Source: Limnohabitans lacus (GTDB lineage: Bacteria > Pseudomonadota > Gammaproteobacteria > Burkholderiales > Burkholderiaceae_C). Taken from it: a stretch of 58,566 nucleotides of DNA. Below, piece after piece: positions 43,044 through 52,336 of this stretch (the first letter of the stretch is position 1; each line of letters opens with the position of its first letter). Location of the stretch: assembly GCF_030053395.1 (NCBI RefSeq), contig NZ_JASGBH010000013.1, forward strand, positions 1-58,566, given 5' to 3'. The position numbers and the translations under genes were made by a program. The notes beneath the pieces are model-generated. The model was not told where the DNA came from and ran no database searches. It saw only the letters and a list, made by a program, of their open reading frames with translations.

Positions 43044-44140
43044 TCTGAGACGGGGTAAGAACCCAGCACCTTGTAAAACGCGCACAGGCCTTGCAGCTCT
43101 TGCAGGGCTGCGGCCACATGGGGTTCGCTGATGTGGCCTTGCAGGTCGATGTAGAAGTAGTACTCCCACTGGCCCGATTTGGCCGGGCGCGACTCGAATC
43201 GGGTCATGGACACGCCGTTGTTTTTGAGCGGGACCAGCAAGTCGTGCACCGCACCCGGGCGGTTGGGCACCGACACCACCAAGCTGGTGCAGTCCTTGCC
43301 CGAAGCGGGGGGGGTGGCCAGGGTTTGGGGCAGCGAAATGACGGCGAAGCGGGTGCGGTTGAAAGCCTCGTCTTGGATGGCGTGGTGCACGATGTGCAAG
43401 CCAAACTGGCTGGCGGCACGTTCGCTGGCCAAAGCGGCCCAAGCGGGGTTGGAGGCCGCCAAGCGGGCGCCTTCGGCATTGCTCGACACGGCACGTCGCT
43501 CCACGTGCGGCAGGTGCTTGGACAGCCAGCCTTGGCACTGGGCCAAAGCCTGGGGGTGGGCCATCACGACCTCGATGCCGGCGTCCGAATTGAGTTGGCG
43601 CAGCAAATTGAAGCGCACTTGCAAGCTGACTTCGCCCACCACATGCACGGGCGAGCGCAGGAACAAATCGAGCGAGCGGGCGACCACGCCTTCGGTGGAG
43701 TTTTCCATGCCGACCACGCCGTATTGGGCCGTGCCCGCAGCGGTGGCGTGGAAGACTTCATCGAAGTTGGCGCAGTAAATCAGGTTGGCGGCGCTGCCAA
43801 AAAATTCAATCGCAGCCTGCTCGCAAAACGTGCCTTGGGGGCCCAACACGGCCACGCGCTGTGGCGCTTCGAGGGCCAGGCAGGCCGACATGATTTCGCG
43901 CCAAATCGAGGCGATGTGTTCGTTTTTCAGCGGGCCGGGGTTGGCTTGGGTGATTTTGTCGATGACCTGGGCCACCCGGTCCGGGCGAAAGAAGGGCGAG
44001 CCTTCGGCGCGTTTGATTTCACCGACCTGCTCGGCCACTTTGGCGCGGTCGTTCAGCAGTTGCAGCAATTGCTTGTCCAGCGAGTCGATTTGCACACGCA
44101 AAGCGCCCAGCGCTTCGGACTGGATAGGTTGTTGGCTCAT
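43040..44140 (-). CDS. pheA: Chorismate mutase / prephenate dehydratase (P-protein)
   Basis: A 366-residue bifunctional enzyme. Residues ~10-95 are an AroQ chorismate mutase (LRVQIDSLDKQLLQLLNDRA), ~100-275 prephenate dehydratase with GPQGTFCEQAA and the ENSTEGVV motif, and ~285-360 an ACT domain (SLVVSVPNRPGAVHDLL, ESRPAKSGQWEY) for phenylalanine feedback inhibition. ATG 44140 is chosen at the family start. It lies 13 bp after serC and overlaps tyrA. Confidence 0.96.
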   Translation of the reverse strand: MSQQPIQSEALGALRVQIDSLDKQLLQLLNDRAKVAEQVGEIKRAEGSPFFRPDRVAQVIDKITQANPGPLKNEHIASIWREIMSACLALEAPQRVAVLGPQGTFCEQAAIEFFGSAANLIYCANFDEVFHATAAGTAQYGVVGMENSTEGVVARSLDLFLRSPVHVVGEVSLQVRFNLLRQLNSDAGIEVVMAHPQALAQCQGWLSKHLPHVERRAVSSNAEGARLAASNPAWAALASERAASQFGLHIVHHAIQDEAFNRTRFAVISLPQTLATPPASGKDCTSLVVSVPNRPGAVHDLLVPLKNNGVSMTRFESRPAKSGQWEYYFYIDLQGHISEPHVAAALQELQGLCAFYKVLGSYPVSE

Positions 44141-44153
44141 GGTCCTTGGGGCG

Positions 44154-45245
44154 TTAAGCCTGTGTTTTTTCAAATTCGCGCAGGTAGTCCACCAGCGCTT
44201 GCACGCCCGCCAAAGGCATGGCGTTGTAGATGCTGGCGCGCATGCCGCCGACCGACTTGTGGCCCTTGAGCTGCAACAAACCGCGTGCTTTGGCGCCGGC
44301 CAAAAACGCGTCGTTGCGCGATTCGTCAAGCAAGAAGAAGGGCACGTTCATGCGCGAGCGGCAGGCCTTGTCCACTTTGTTGACGTACAGCGCTGAGTTG
44401 TCCAGACAGTCGTAGAGCAGCTGGGCTTTGGCGATGTTGCGCTGCTCCATGGCCGCGATGCCGCCATGCTTTTTGAGCCACTGGAACACCAGGCCCGCGA
44501 TGTAAATGCTGTAGGTGGGCGGGGTGTTGTACATCGACTGGTTGTCGTTCACCAGCTTGTAGTCAAAGGCGCTGGGGCAATGCGGCATGGCGCGGCCGAT
44601 CAGGTCTTCGCGCACGATGACCAAGGTCAGGCCAGCGGGGCCCAGGTTCTTTTGCGCACCCCCAAAAGCCAGGCCCACACGGGACCAGTCGACCGGGCGC
44701 GAGGCCACGTGCGAAGAAAAGTCCACCACCAAGGGCGCATCGCAACCCAAGGCCTTCAGGTCGGGCAGCTCGTGGAACTCCACGCCGTGGATGGTTTCGT
44801 TGCTGCAGATGTGCACATAACGGCTGTCTGCGCCGATGTGCCAGCTGGCAGGCGAGGGCAGGGATGTGAAGCCGTCGGCTTGCGCAGAAGCCGCGACACG
44901 CGAAGTCGCGTATTTGCCCGCTTCTTTTTGCGACTTCTGGCTCCAGCTACCGGTCAAGACGAAATCGACCGCGCCGCCTTGCGACAGGTTCATCGGCACG
45001 ATGGCGTTTTCGGCCAAGCCACCGCCTTGCATGAACAAGATCTTGAAGTTCGCAGGCACGGCCAGCAATTCGCGCAGGTCGGATTCGGCCTGCTCGTAAA
45101 TGCTGATGAACTCCTTGCCGCGGTGGCTCATTTCCATCACGCTCATGCCCGAGCCATGCCAGTCCAGCATTTCGGCTGCGGCTTGCTGCAAGACCTCTTC
45201 GGGCATGACGGCCGGGCCGGCCGAGAAATTGAAAGCTCGGCTCAT
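44154..45245 (-). CDS. serC: Phosphoserine aminotransferase
   Basis: A 363-residue PLP enzyme that makes 3-phosphoserine for serine synthesis and also acts in pyridoxine synthesis. It opens [15 protein letters not shown]; the PLP Lys lies in the [13 protein letters not shown] segment. Length is normal. It begins 3 bp after the gyrA stop codon, so they are surely co-transcribed. Confidence 0.97.
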   Translation of the reverse strand: MSRAFNFSAGPAVMPEEVLQQAAAEMLDWHGSGMSVMEMSHRGKEFISIYEQAESDLRELLAVPANFKILFMQGGGLAENAIVPMNLSQGGAVDFVLTGSWSQKSQKEAGKYATSRVAASAQADGFTSLPSPASWHIGADSRYVHICSNETIHGVEFHELPDLKALGCDAPLVVDFSSHVASRPVDWSRVGLAFGGAQKNLGPAGLTLVIVREDLIGRAMPHCPSAFDYKLVNDNQSMYNTPPTYSIYIAGLVFQWLKKHGGIAAMEQRNIAKAQLLYDCLDNSALYVNKVDKACRSRMNVPFFLLDESRNDAFLAGAKARGLLQLKGHKSVGGMRASIYNAMPLAGVQALVDYLREFEKTQA

Positions 45246-45248
45246 GCC

Positions 45249-47897
45249 TTATTCCGCTGCGGGGGTGTTGTCGTCTGTGCTGCCTTCGGCATCGGCTTCG
45301 CTGTCGTTCGCGTTGGCATCGTTTTCCACAATGCGTTGCAGGCCCGACAGTTTGGCGCCTTCGTCCAAGTTGATCAGGGTCACGCCTTGCGTGGCGCGGC
45401 CCAGTTCGCGGATCTCGGCGACCCGGGTGCGCACCAAAACGCCGGTGTCGGTGATCAGCATGATTTCATCGTCGGCATGCACCAAGGTGGCGGCCACGAC
45501 TTTGCCGTTGCGCTCGGATTGCTGGATGGCAATCATGCCCTTGGTGCCACGGCCGTGGCGGGTGTATTCGACGATGCTGGTGCGTTTGCCGTAGCCGTTT
45601 TCGGTGGCGGTGAGCACGCTTTGCGTTTCGTCTTCGGCCACCAGCATGGCAATCACGCTTTGGCCTTCTTCGATCATCATGCCGCGCACACCGCGGGCAC
45701 TGCGGCCCAAGGGGCGCACATCGTTTTCGTCAAAGCGCACGGCTTTGCCGCCGTCGCTGAACAGCATCACGTCGTGTTGGCCGTCGGTCAGCGCCGCGCC
45801 AATCAAATAGTCGCCTTCGTCCAGGTTGACGGCGATGATGCCGCCCTTGCGGGGGTTGCTGAATTCGTCCAGCGATGTCTTTTTGACCGTGCCCATGGAG
45901 GTGGCCATGAACACGTACTGGTTCTCGGGGAAGGTGCGCGCTTCGCCGGTCAGGGCCAGCACCACGTTGATCTTCTCGCCTTCTTGCAGCGGGAACATGT
46001 TGACGATCGGGCGGCCGCGCGAGCCACGCGAGCCGGCAGGCACTTCCCAGACCTTGAGCCAATACAGGCGGCCACGGTTGGAGAAGCACAGCAGGTAGTC
46101 GTGTGTGTTGGCAATGAAGAGCTGGTCGATCCAGTCGTCTTCTTTGGTGGCTGCAGCTTGCTTGCCGCGACCACCACGCTTTTGGGCACGGTATTCGGAC
46201 AGGGGTTGGCTCTTGATGTAGCCGCTGTGAGAGAGCGTGACCACCATGTCGGTGGGGGTGATCAGGTCTTCGGTGGCCAGGTCTTGCGCGTTGTGCTCGA
46301 TCTGGCTGCGGCGTGCGCCGATTTTGGTTTGGCCAAATTCTTGGCGCACGGTGCCCAGCTCGTCACCAATGATGGTCGACACGCGTTCGGGCTTGGCCAA
46401 GATGTCCAGCAGGTCTTCGATGACCGACATCACTTCCTTGTACTCGGCCACGATCTTGTCTTGTTCCAGACCGGTCAGGCGTTGCAGACGCATCTGCAAA
46501 ATTTCTTGCGCTTGTGTGTCCGACAGGCGGTACAGGCCATCTTGGCCCAGGCCGTATTCGCGCTCCAGGCCTTCTGGGCGGTAGTCATCGGCGTTGATGG
46601 TCGAGCCATCATCGCGGGCGCGGGTCAGCATGGTGCGCACCATCTGGCTGTCCCAGGCGCGGGTCATCAGCTCGGCCTTGGCCACGGGGGGCGTGGGCGC
46701 ATTGCGGATGATGGCGATGAAGTCGTCGATGTTGGCCAAGGCCACGGCCAAACCTTCGAGCACGTGGCCGCGATCGCGGGCTTTGCGCAACTCAAACACC
46801 GTGCGGCGTGTGACCACTTCGCGGCGGTGCTCCAGGAAGACTTGAATCAAGTCTTTCAGGTTGCACAGCTTGGGTTGCCCGTCGATCAGGGCCACCATGT
46901 TCATGCCGAAGGTGTCTTGCAGCTGGGTTTGCTTGTAGAGGTTGTTGAGCACCACTTCGGGGACTTCACCCCGTTTGAGCTCGATCACCACGCGCATGCC
47001 GGACTTGTCGGACTCGTCCTGGATATGGCTGATGCCTTCGATCTTCTTTTCGTGCACCAACTCGGCAATGCGCTCGAGCAAGGTCTTTTTGTTGACCTGG
47101 TAGGGCAGCTCGTCCACGATGATGGATTGGCGTTGGCCCTTGTCGATGTCTTCAAAGTGGCATTTGGCGCGCATGACCACGCGGCCACGGCCGGTACGGT
47201 AACCGTCTTTGACGCCGCTGATGCCGTAAATGATGCCGGCGGTTGGGAAGTCAGGCGCGGGGATGATTTCCATCAACTCATCGACCGAGGCCTCTGGGTT
47301 GCGCAGCAAATGCAAGCAAGCGTCCACCACCTCGTTGAGGTTGTGTGGCGGGATGTTGGTGGCCATGCCCACAGCGATACCGCCGGAGCCGTTGATCAAC
47401 AGGTTGGGCAGTCGCGAGGGCAGGACCAAGGGCTCTTGTTCCGAGCCGTCGTAGTTGGGGCCGAAGTCGACGGTTTCCTTGTCGATGTCACCCAGCATCT
47501 CGTGGGCAATTTTGGCCAGGCGGATTTCGGTGTAACGCATGGCAGCAGCGTTGTCGCCGTCCACCGAGCCGAAGTTGCCTTGACCGTCCACCAACATGTG
47601 GCGCATGGAAAAGTCTTGCGCCATGCGCACGATGGTGTCGTACACCGACTGGTCACCGTGGGGGTGGTATTTACCGATCACGTCACCCACGATACGGGCC
47701 GACTTTTTGTAGGGTCGGTTCCAGTCGTTGTTCAGCTCGTGCATCGCAAACAGCGCACGGCGGTGCACTGGCTTCAAGCCGTCACGGGCATCGGGCAGGG
47801 CACGACCGACGATCACGCTCATGGCGTAATCGAGGTAGCTGCGCCGCATTTCCTCTTCCAGACTGATGGGCAGTGTTTCTTTGGCGAACTGGGTCAT
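45249..47897 (-). CDS. gyrA: DNA gyrase subunit A
   Basis: An 882-residue type II topoisomerase subunit that cuts and rejoins DNA during negative supercoiling. The catalytic Tyr lies in [10 protein letters not shown], and the GyrA-box QKRGGRGK is present in the C-terminal domain. The quinolone-determining stretch is [13 protein letters not shown] at 78-90: position 83 is Gln, where E. coli has Ser; Asp87 is unchanged. The C-terminal ~30 residues are acidic. It is the first gene of the minus-strand block; a 235-bp divergent region separates it from ompA. Confidence 0.97.
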   Translation of the reverse strand: MTQFAKETLPISLEEEMRRSYLDYAMSVIVGRALPDARDGLKPVHRRALFAMHELNNDWNRPYKKSARIVGDVIGKYHPHGDQSVYDTIVRMAQDFSMRHMLVDGQGNFGSVDGDNAAAMRYTEIRLAKIAHEMLGDIDKETVDFGPNYDGSEQEPLVLPSRLPNLLINGSGGIAVGMATNIPPHNLNEVVDACLHLLRNPEASVDELMEIIPAPDFPTAGIIYGISGVKDGYRTGRGRVVMRAKCHFEDIDKGQRQSIIVDELPYQVNKKTLLERIAELVHEKKIEGISHIQDESDKSGMRVVIELKRGEVPEVVLNNLYKQTQLQDTFGMNMVALIDGQPKLCNLKDLIQVFLEHRREVVTRRTVFELRKARDRGHVLEGLAVALANIDDFIAIIRNAPTPPVAKAELMTRAWDSQMVRTMLTRARDDGSTINADDYRPEGLEREYGLGQDGLYRLSDTQAQEILQMRLQRLTGLEQDKIVAEYKEVMSVIEDLLDILAKPERVSTIIGDELGTVRQEFGQTKIGARRSQIEHNAQDLATEDLITPTDMVVTLSHSGYIKSQPLSEYRAQKRGGRGKQAAATKEDDWIDQLFIANTHDYLLCFSNRGRLYWLKVWEVPAGSRGSRGRPIVNMFPLQEGEKINVVLALTGEARTFPENQYVFMATSMGTVKKTSLDEFSNPRKGGIIAVNLDEGDYLIGAALTDGQHDVMLFSDGGKAVRFDENDVRPLGRSARGVRGMMIEEGQSVIAMLVAEDETQSVLTATENGYGKRTSIVEYTRHGRGTKGMIAIQQSERNGKVVAATLVHADDEIMLITDTGVLVRTRVAEIRELGRATQGVTLINLDEGAKLSGLQRIVENDANANDSEADAEGSTDDNTPAAE

Positions 47898-48132
47898 ATA
47901 TAGAGGGGTAATGGGTGACGCGATGGGAATCTCTCATTTTAGGTGCATTAGGGTGTCGCAAGAATGCAACAACTTTGTTTCCAAATTTGTAATTGGTTGT
48001 CAGTGCTGTGGGCCAATTCACAGCCCCATTCAAGGTCTATGGCACAATAAATGTCAGCGTTGCAAGTGACGGTCATTTGTAACGTTCATTTTTCGCAGCG
48101 AGTCTGCGGCTTAATCCCTTAAGAGGAAGACC

Positions 48133-48777
48133 ATGAAGAAACTCAACAAAGTGGCAATGATGTTTGCAGCCGCAGCTCTCGCAACGGCCGCTGGCGCGCA
48201 ATCCGTGGACAACTGGCGCAATGGCTCCGGCGACCTGATCTGGAAAAACAGCAACCAAGAACTGTGCTGGCGCGATGCCAACTGGACACCTGCAACAGCA
48301 GCTGCCGGCTGCGACGGCGCCATCGTGGCTCCTAAAGCGGCTCCAGCCCCAGCACCTGTGGCTGCCCCAGCTCCTAAAGCTGCTCCAGCTCCAAAGCCAG
48401 CCCCAGCACCTGCTGCAGCGACCAAAGTCACTTACGCTGCTGACGCATTTTTCGACTTCGACAAAGCTGTTTTGAAGAAAGAAGGCAAAGCCAAGTTGGA
48501 CGATTTGGTTGGCAAAGTTAAAGGCATCAACTTGGAAGTCATCATCGCTGTGGGTCACACCGACTCCGTGGGCACCGATGGCTACAACCAGAAGCTGTCT
48601 GTCAAGCGCGCTGACGCTGTGAAGGCTTACTTGGTGTCCAAGGGCATCGAGAAAAACCGCGTTTACACCGAAGGCAAAGGCGAGAAGCAACCCGTTGCTG
48701 ACAACAAGACTTCTGCTGGCCGCGCTAAAAACCGCCGCGTTGAAATCGAAGTGGTCGGTACACGCGCCAACAAATAA
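48133..48777 (+). CDS. OmpA-family peptidoglycan-associated protein
   Basis: A 214-residue exported protein: signal peptide to ~residue 22 (AAGAQ), a short N-terminal domain with Cys45 and Cys60, a Pro-Ala-rich linker (~66-97), and a C-terminal OmpA domain (FDFDKAVLKKEGKAKLDDL, GHTDSVGTDGYNQKLSVKRADAV) that binds peptidoglycan. It has no eight-strand beta-barrel, so it is smaller than true OmpA. It has a good AGAGGAAG ribosome binding site and a strong terminator, which suggest high independent expression. Confidence 0.92.
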   Translation: MKKLNKVAMMFAAAALATAAGAQSVDNWRNGSGDLIWKNSNQELCWRDANWTPATAAAGCDGAIVAPKAAPAPAPVAAPAPKAAPAPKPAPAPAAATKVTYAADAFFDFDKAVLKKEGKAKLDDLVGKVKGINLEVIIAVGHTDSVGTDGYNQKLSVKRADAVKAYLVSKGIEKNRVYTEGKGEKQPVADNKTSAGRAKNRRVEIEVVGTRANK

Positions 48778-48796
48778 TCCTTTCCAAGGATGACCC

Positions 48797-48824
48797 AAAA
48801 GCCCCAGCGATGGGGCTTTTTTTA
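48797..48824 (+). terminator. Rho-independent terminator after the ompA-like gene
   Basis: AAAAGCCCC (48797-48805) pairs with GGGGCTTTT (48812-48820) and continues into a T-run, 19 bp after the stop codon. Confidence 0.93.
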
Positions 48825-48871
48825 TGGGCCCAGGCTAACCGTTTGGGTCGATTGCTTCACAATCGCTCCCC

Positions 48872-49582
48872 ATGAACACTGCTGCAAACAACGTTGACCC
48901 CGCCGAACTGGCCAAGTTTTCCGATCTGGCCCACCGTTGGTGGGATCCTGAGAGTGAATTTCGCCCCTTGCACCAGATCAACCCCCTGCGCCTGGAGTGG
49001 ATCAACGCTCAAGTGCCTTTGTCGGGTTTGAATGTGGTCGATGTGGGTTGTGGCGGCGGCATTCTGGCCGATGCCATGGCGCGCAAAGGCGCTCAGGTCA
49101 CCGGGATTGACCTCGCCACCAAGTCACTCAAGGTGGCGCAATTGCATGCCTTGGAGGCCGGCACCACCGGTGTTCAGTACCGTGAAATCAGTGCAGAAGC
49201 TTTGGCGGAAGAAAAGCCTGGGCAGTTTGATGTGGTCACCTGCATGGAAATGCTCGAGCACGTGCCCGATCCCGCTTCGGTGGTCAAAGCCTGTGTGCAA
49301 ATGGTCAAACCGGGCGGTTGGGTGTTCTTTTCGACGCTCAACCGCAACCCCAAGTCTTTTTTGTTTGCCATTGTGGGCGCCGAGTACATCCTCAAACTTT
49401 TGCCCAAAGGCACCCACGAGTTTGCTCGCATGATCAAACCGAGCGAATTGTCCACCTGGGCCCGTGATGCGGGTCTTGATGTGCGGGGCTTCAAGGGCAT
49501 GGAATACAACCCTTTCACACGACGCTATTGGCTCTCCAGTGACACCAGCGTCAACTACCTGATGGCCTGTCGCAAGGGGTGA
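48872..49582 (+). CDS. ubiG: Ubiquinone biosynthesis O-methyltransferase UbiG
   Basis: A 236-residue SAM-dependent methylase that performs both O-methylations in ubiquinone synthesis. It shows the family start [23 protein letters not shown], the SAM motif [16 protein letters not shown] and the [13 protein letters not shown] segment. Length is normal. It is followed by the phosphatase gene with a start/stop overlap or a 2-bp gap, which gives the ubiG-mupP arrangement seen in other proteobacteria. Confidence 0.96.
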   Translation: MNTAANNVDPAELAKFSDLAHRWWDPESEFRPLHQINPLRLEWINAQVPLSGLNVVDVGCGGGILADAMARKGAQVTGIDLATKSLKVAQLHALEAGTTGVQYREISAEALAEEKPGQFDVVTCMEMLEHVPDPASVVKACVQMVKPGGWVFFSTLNRNPKSFLFAIVGAEYILKLLPKGTHEFARMIKPSELSTWARDAGLDVRGFKGMEYNPFTRRYWLSSDTSVNYLMACRKG

Positions 49583-49584
49583 AC

Positions 49585-50250
49585 ATGTTCCACAACGTAC
49601 AAGCCGTTTTGTTCGATCTTGATGGCACGCTGATCGACAGCGCGCCCGATTTGGGCGCTGCAGCCGACCAAATGCGCGTGGCCCGTGGCTTGCCTTCCTT
49701 CCCACTTGAGCATTACCGGCCCATGGCTGGCGCGGGGGCTCGCGGCATGATTGGCCTGGCCTTTGGCATGACGCCAGAGCACCCCGATTTCGAGGCGATG
49801 AAAGAAGAGTTTTTCGTCAACTACGAAAACTGCATGACCGAGCGCACCCGCATTTTTGACGGCGTGGTGGACATGGTCAATGCGCTGGTGGCCCAGGGCC
49901 TGGCTTGGGGGGTGGTGACCAACAAGTCCAGCCGCTTCACCGACCCGCTGACGGCGGCCATGCCTTTGTTTGCTTCGGCGCGGGCGATTGTGAGCGGCAA
50001 CACCACGCCACATGCCAAACCGCATCCAGAGCCCTTGTTCGAGGCGGCCAGGCGTTTGTCGGTGGATCCTGCTCGCTGCGTGTATGTGGGCGATGATGAA
50101 CGCGACATCGTGGCCGGCTTGGCCGCGGGCATGGGCACGGTGGCGGCGACCTACGGATATTTGGGCGCACAGGCGGATATTTCGCGTTGGAATGCCCATT
50201 TGCACATTGATTCTCCGCTGGACCTCTTGAAATCGCTCAACCCGGCCTAA
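49585..50250 (+). CDS. HAD phosphatase, MupP/Gph type
   Basis: A 221-residue haloacid-dehalogenase-like phosphatase with DXDXT motif FDLDGTLIDSAPDL, the GVVTNKSSRF motif II, and VGDDERDIVAG motif IV. It is in the Gph/PGP group. In Pseudomonas the gene next to ubiG is mupP, encoding N-acetylmuramic acid 6-phosphate phosphatase of the cell-wall recycling path, so that role is more likely than phosphoglycolate hydrolysis. ATG 49585 follows AAGGGG; GTG 49579 is an alternative. Confidence 0.85.
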   Translation: MFHNVQAVLFDLDGTLIDSAPDLGAAADQMRVARGLPSFPLEHYRPMAGAGARGMIGLAFGMTPEHPDFEAMKEEFFVNYENCMTERTRIFDGVVDMVNALVAQGLAWGVVTNKSSRFTDPLTAAMPLFASARAIVSGNTTPHAKPHPEPLFEAARRLSVDPARCVYVGDDERDIVAGLAAGMGTVAATYGYLGAQADISRWNAHLHIDSPLDLLKSLNPA

Positions 50251-50263
50251 AATAGACAACTCA

Positions 50264-50638
50264 GGGGCTGCACTGGTTTCGACATGGGTTCGGACGCGTG
50301 GCAGGGCATGTCGAGGTTCTGTTACCTCGTAAAACCGCAGAAAAAAACTAACTGCAAACGACGAACGTTTCGCACTCGCCGCTTAATCCGGTGAGCCTTG
50401 CAACAGTTGGCCGATAGGCTGGGTTAGGGGGTCGCAAGACTTCCTAACTGCAAGGGAAAACATATGGGCTGGCATCACCTCGGGTACCTTGGTGTGGTGT
50501 GAGAAAAAAGGGTGCTGGCTGGGTGCGTAGCGTGTCGCTGCGCGACGCACACGGCGAGATCCAAATCAGACGACTACACATGTAGAACTGTACGAAAAAG
50601 GCTTGTGGACGGGGGTTCAAATCCCCCCAGCTCCACCA
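50264..50638 (+). ncRNA. ssrA: Transfer-messenger RNA (tmRNA)
   Basis: A 375-nt RNA that rescues stalled ribosomes. The 5' GGGGCTG pairs with 3' CAGCTCC, ending in CCA, and the T-arm GGGTTCAAATCCCC is clear near the 3' end. The tag reading frame at 50354-50386 encodes ANDERFALAA then TAA. A TTGAAA/TAAAAT promoter lies just upstream inside the end of the phosphatase gene. ssrA 3' ends are common integration sites for mobile elements, which fits the accessory segment that follows. Confidence 0.97.
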
Positions 50639-50643
50639 TATGC

Positions 50644-50674
50644 AGGGGGACAGATTTTCTCTGTCCCCCTTTTC
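50644..50674 (+). terminator. Terminator after ssrA
   Basis: AGGGGGACAGA (50644-50654) pairs perfectly with TCTGTCCCCCT (50660-50670) and is followed by TTT, 5 bp after the tmRNA 3' end. Confidence 0.9.
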
Positions 50675-51199
50675 ATGCTCGGAAAGCCCAGTATTTGCGG
50701 GCTCCCGCGTTTTCCCTTGTGGACGCGGCAGGGCACATTTCTCCGATTTTTGACCTCAAAGTCCGAATTTCTCTCTTTTTTCTCTGATGGCTTATGGACG
50801 CGTCCATGAGCCGAGCCCAGTATTCATGCGGTTTCCCGCGATCGGGTTGGACCTTGCCACTGCCTGAGCATGAGGGATTGGAACTGGCCTCAAGCAGACG
50901 TTAGGCATGATTTGCTCAGGTGTTTCCGGCTGATCGATAGGCAGCTCTCGGCGGCGTGAGCTGCCATTCACGAATGACCGTTCTCCAAAAATAAATTTAT
51001 ACGTACCAGGCTGCATCGGTAGCCTAAATCGCCGTGGCCGAAGACACGTACCTTGCGCAGTTGCGCCACTTGCTGCGCCTGATCCAACGACTAGAGTGAT
51101 CAAGCGCGAATAATGCCTCCGCAGGGATCATCCGCTACAGCAACTGCCTTTGCCTCGCACATGGATGGGCGGGCACGGTACCGTGCCGTAGGAACAGAA
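50675..51199. other. Gene-free accessory stretch with short repeats after ssrA
   Basis: About 525 bp with no convincing gene. It contains imperfect direct repeats beginning AGCCCAGTATT (50685-50695 and 50814-50824), each followed within 15 bp by CCCGCG, and a perfect 14-bp palindrome ATGGACGCGTCCAT at 50794-50807 with a related TGGACGCG at 50720-50727. These could be integrase or excision-related sites of an element inserted at ssrA, but no integrase gene is present. Confidence 0.5.
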
Positions 51200-51248
51200 T
51201 GACCCCATATTTTGAGGAGGCTCCACACTTTGAAAAGATGGAGCCAAG

Positions 51249-51500
51249 ATCAAGAAATCAAACCGTTTTTTACCCGAAGTGCGCGAACGCGCTGTCCGTA
51301 TGGTGCTTGAACACCGAGGCGAGTACCTCTCCCTGTGGGCCACCATTGAGTCCATCGCCCCCAAGATCGGGTGTGTGCCGCAAACCCTCAACGACTGGGT
51401 TCGCCAGCACGAAGTTGATGCAGGCATGCGCAATGGCGTCAGATCTGACGAGCGCGCCCGCATCAAAGACCTCGAGCGGGAAGTCAAGGCACAGAGGTAG
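51249..51500 (+). pseudogene. IS3-family orfA remnant
   Basis: The frame encodes [18 protein letters not shown] and continues to [15 protein letters not shown] and [13 protein letters not shown], an IS3-family OrfA helix-turn-helix protein with the start of its leucine zipper. The expected start codon at 51249 is ATC instead of ATG, and the C-terminus ends early at a stop by the internal deletion. It should be non-functional. Confidence 0.8.
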
Positions 51501-51673
51501 CCCGCTGCACAGTCGATCGGCTGATGAAGGGTCTGGGATTGCACGGTGTTCGCCGGGGCAAGGTCATCCGTACGACAGTCCAAGACAAGGTTGCGGCTTG
51601 CCCGCTGTATCGGGTCAACCGTCAATTCAAAGTAGATAGGCCCAACCAACTGTGGGTGTCGGACTTCAACTAA
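51497..51673 (+). pseudogene. IS3-family orfB remnant (truncated at both ends)
   Basis: The frame encodes [20 protein letters not shown] through RPNQLWVSDFN then TAA. WVSDF contains the first Asp of the DDE triad; everything after it and about 50 residues before VARC are missing. This is the middle of a transposase only. Confidence 0.8.
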
Positions 51674-51814
51674 CTGACCCCCTAGGAGTTGGACAAACTT
51701 AAAGGGGTTTCATGAGGAAGTATCAAACCCGGGGCGATTCAGGCTGCTTGGAGGGGAACGGAGCAAATAGAAAAGATGCACATGAAAGTCTATAGCTGCT
51801 AAACTGTTCACCAT
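51674..51814. other. Junction between IS debris and the metal operon
   Basis: Contains a terminus-like CTGACCCCCTAGGAGTTGG starting at 51674, then ATGAGGAAGTAT, which resembles the start of another transposase gene but quickly loses frame. The last ~60 bp, with CTATAGCTGCTAAACT, probably hold the czc operon promoter, but I cannot assign hexamers with confidence. Confidence 0.4.
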
Positions 51815-52168
51815 ATGCGTAAATGGTTGGCAATCCTTTTGTTGGTGTTCATGCCGCTACAGCTTAGCTGGGCGGCTGTAGCCAGCTATTGCCAACACGA
51901 AACCGGTGCCGCAGCCAAGCACTTTGGTCACCATGACCATCAGCACAAGACTGCGGATGGCAAAGACGCATCTTCCGATCCAGCCAAGACCATCGGTGGC
52001 GATCCCGATTGCGCGTCCTGTCACGCGGGATGTTTGTCGGCCTTGCCTGGGGCAGTCACGATTGCATCGCTGGCCGACTCGTCTCTGGATACAGCAGATT
52101 ACGGGGCTTGTCTCACGTCGCCCCCTTTTGAACGCCTCGAACGCCCTAAGTGGCGTGTCCTCGCCTGA
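51815..52168 (+). CDS. czcI: CzcI-like periplasmic metal-resistance protein
   Basis: A 117-residue exported protein with signal peptide MRKWLAILLLVFMPLQLSWA, followed by YCQHE, a His-rich HFGHHDHQHK and a CASCHAGC motif, all suited to metal binding. It resembles CzcI, found at the head of Co/Zn/Cd efflux operons in Cupriavidus and relatives, where it influences expression. It stands 168 bp before the CzcC-like gene. Exact function in this family is poorly known. Confidence 0.8.
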   Translation: MRKWLAILLLVFMPLQLSWAAVASYCQHETGAAAKHFGHHDHQHKTADGKDASSDPAKTIGGDPDCASCHAGCLSALPGAVTIASLADSSLDTADYGACLTSPPFERLERPKWRVLA

Positions 52169-52336
52169 TCGGCGGGGAGCGCGTTCCTTTCCCTTCGTCA
52201 TCACCCATCCACGGATACGCCTAGCGCGTGCCTGGGTCAAGCCGACCTCGCTCGGTTGACGTGATGACGAGCAGGCGATCATTTGGATCGCTCACCGCCG
52301 ATTCCCTCTTGTATTTGAATATCAATGGAGAATCGG

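Larger units (their letters stand above)
51200..51673 (+). mobile_element. Decayed IS3-family element
   Basis: A left end like TGACCCCATATTTTG at 51200 is followed by remnants of orfA and orfB. An internal deletion fused the end of orfA to the middle of orfB, and the downstream part of orfB with most of the DDE domain is gone. The remnant stops where another short terminus-like sequence begins (CTGACCCCCTAGGAGTTGG). Confidence 0.75.

Noticed and set aside
43044..43538. Upstream extension of the tyrA frame
   Set aside because: Overlaps pheA in another frame; dinucleotide-fold start and ATGA overlap fix the start at 43043.
44466..47903. 1145-codon open frame on the plus strand
   Set aside because: It is exactly antisense to gyrA and pieces of serC; high GC at third codon positions opens the opposite frame. 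No motif or family resemblance.
50881..50910. attC-like core GTTAGGC (integron cassette site)
   Set aside because: The core at 50900-50906 lacks a matching inverse core at a suitable distance, and no cassette gene or integrase is present.
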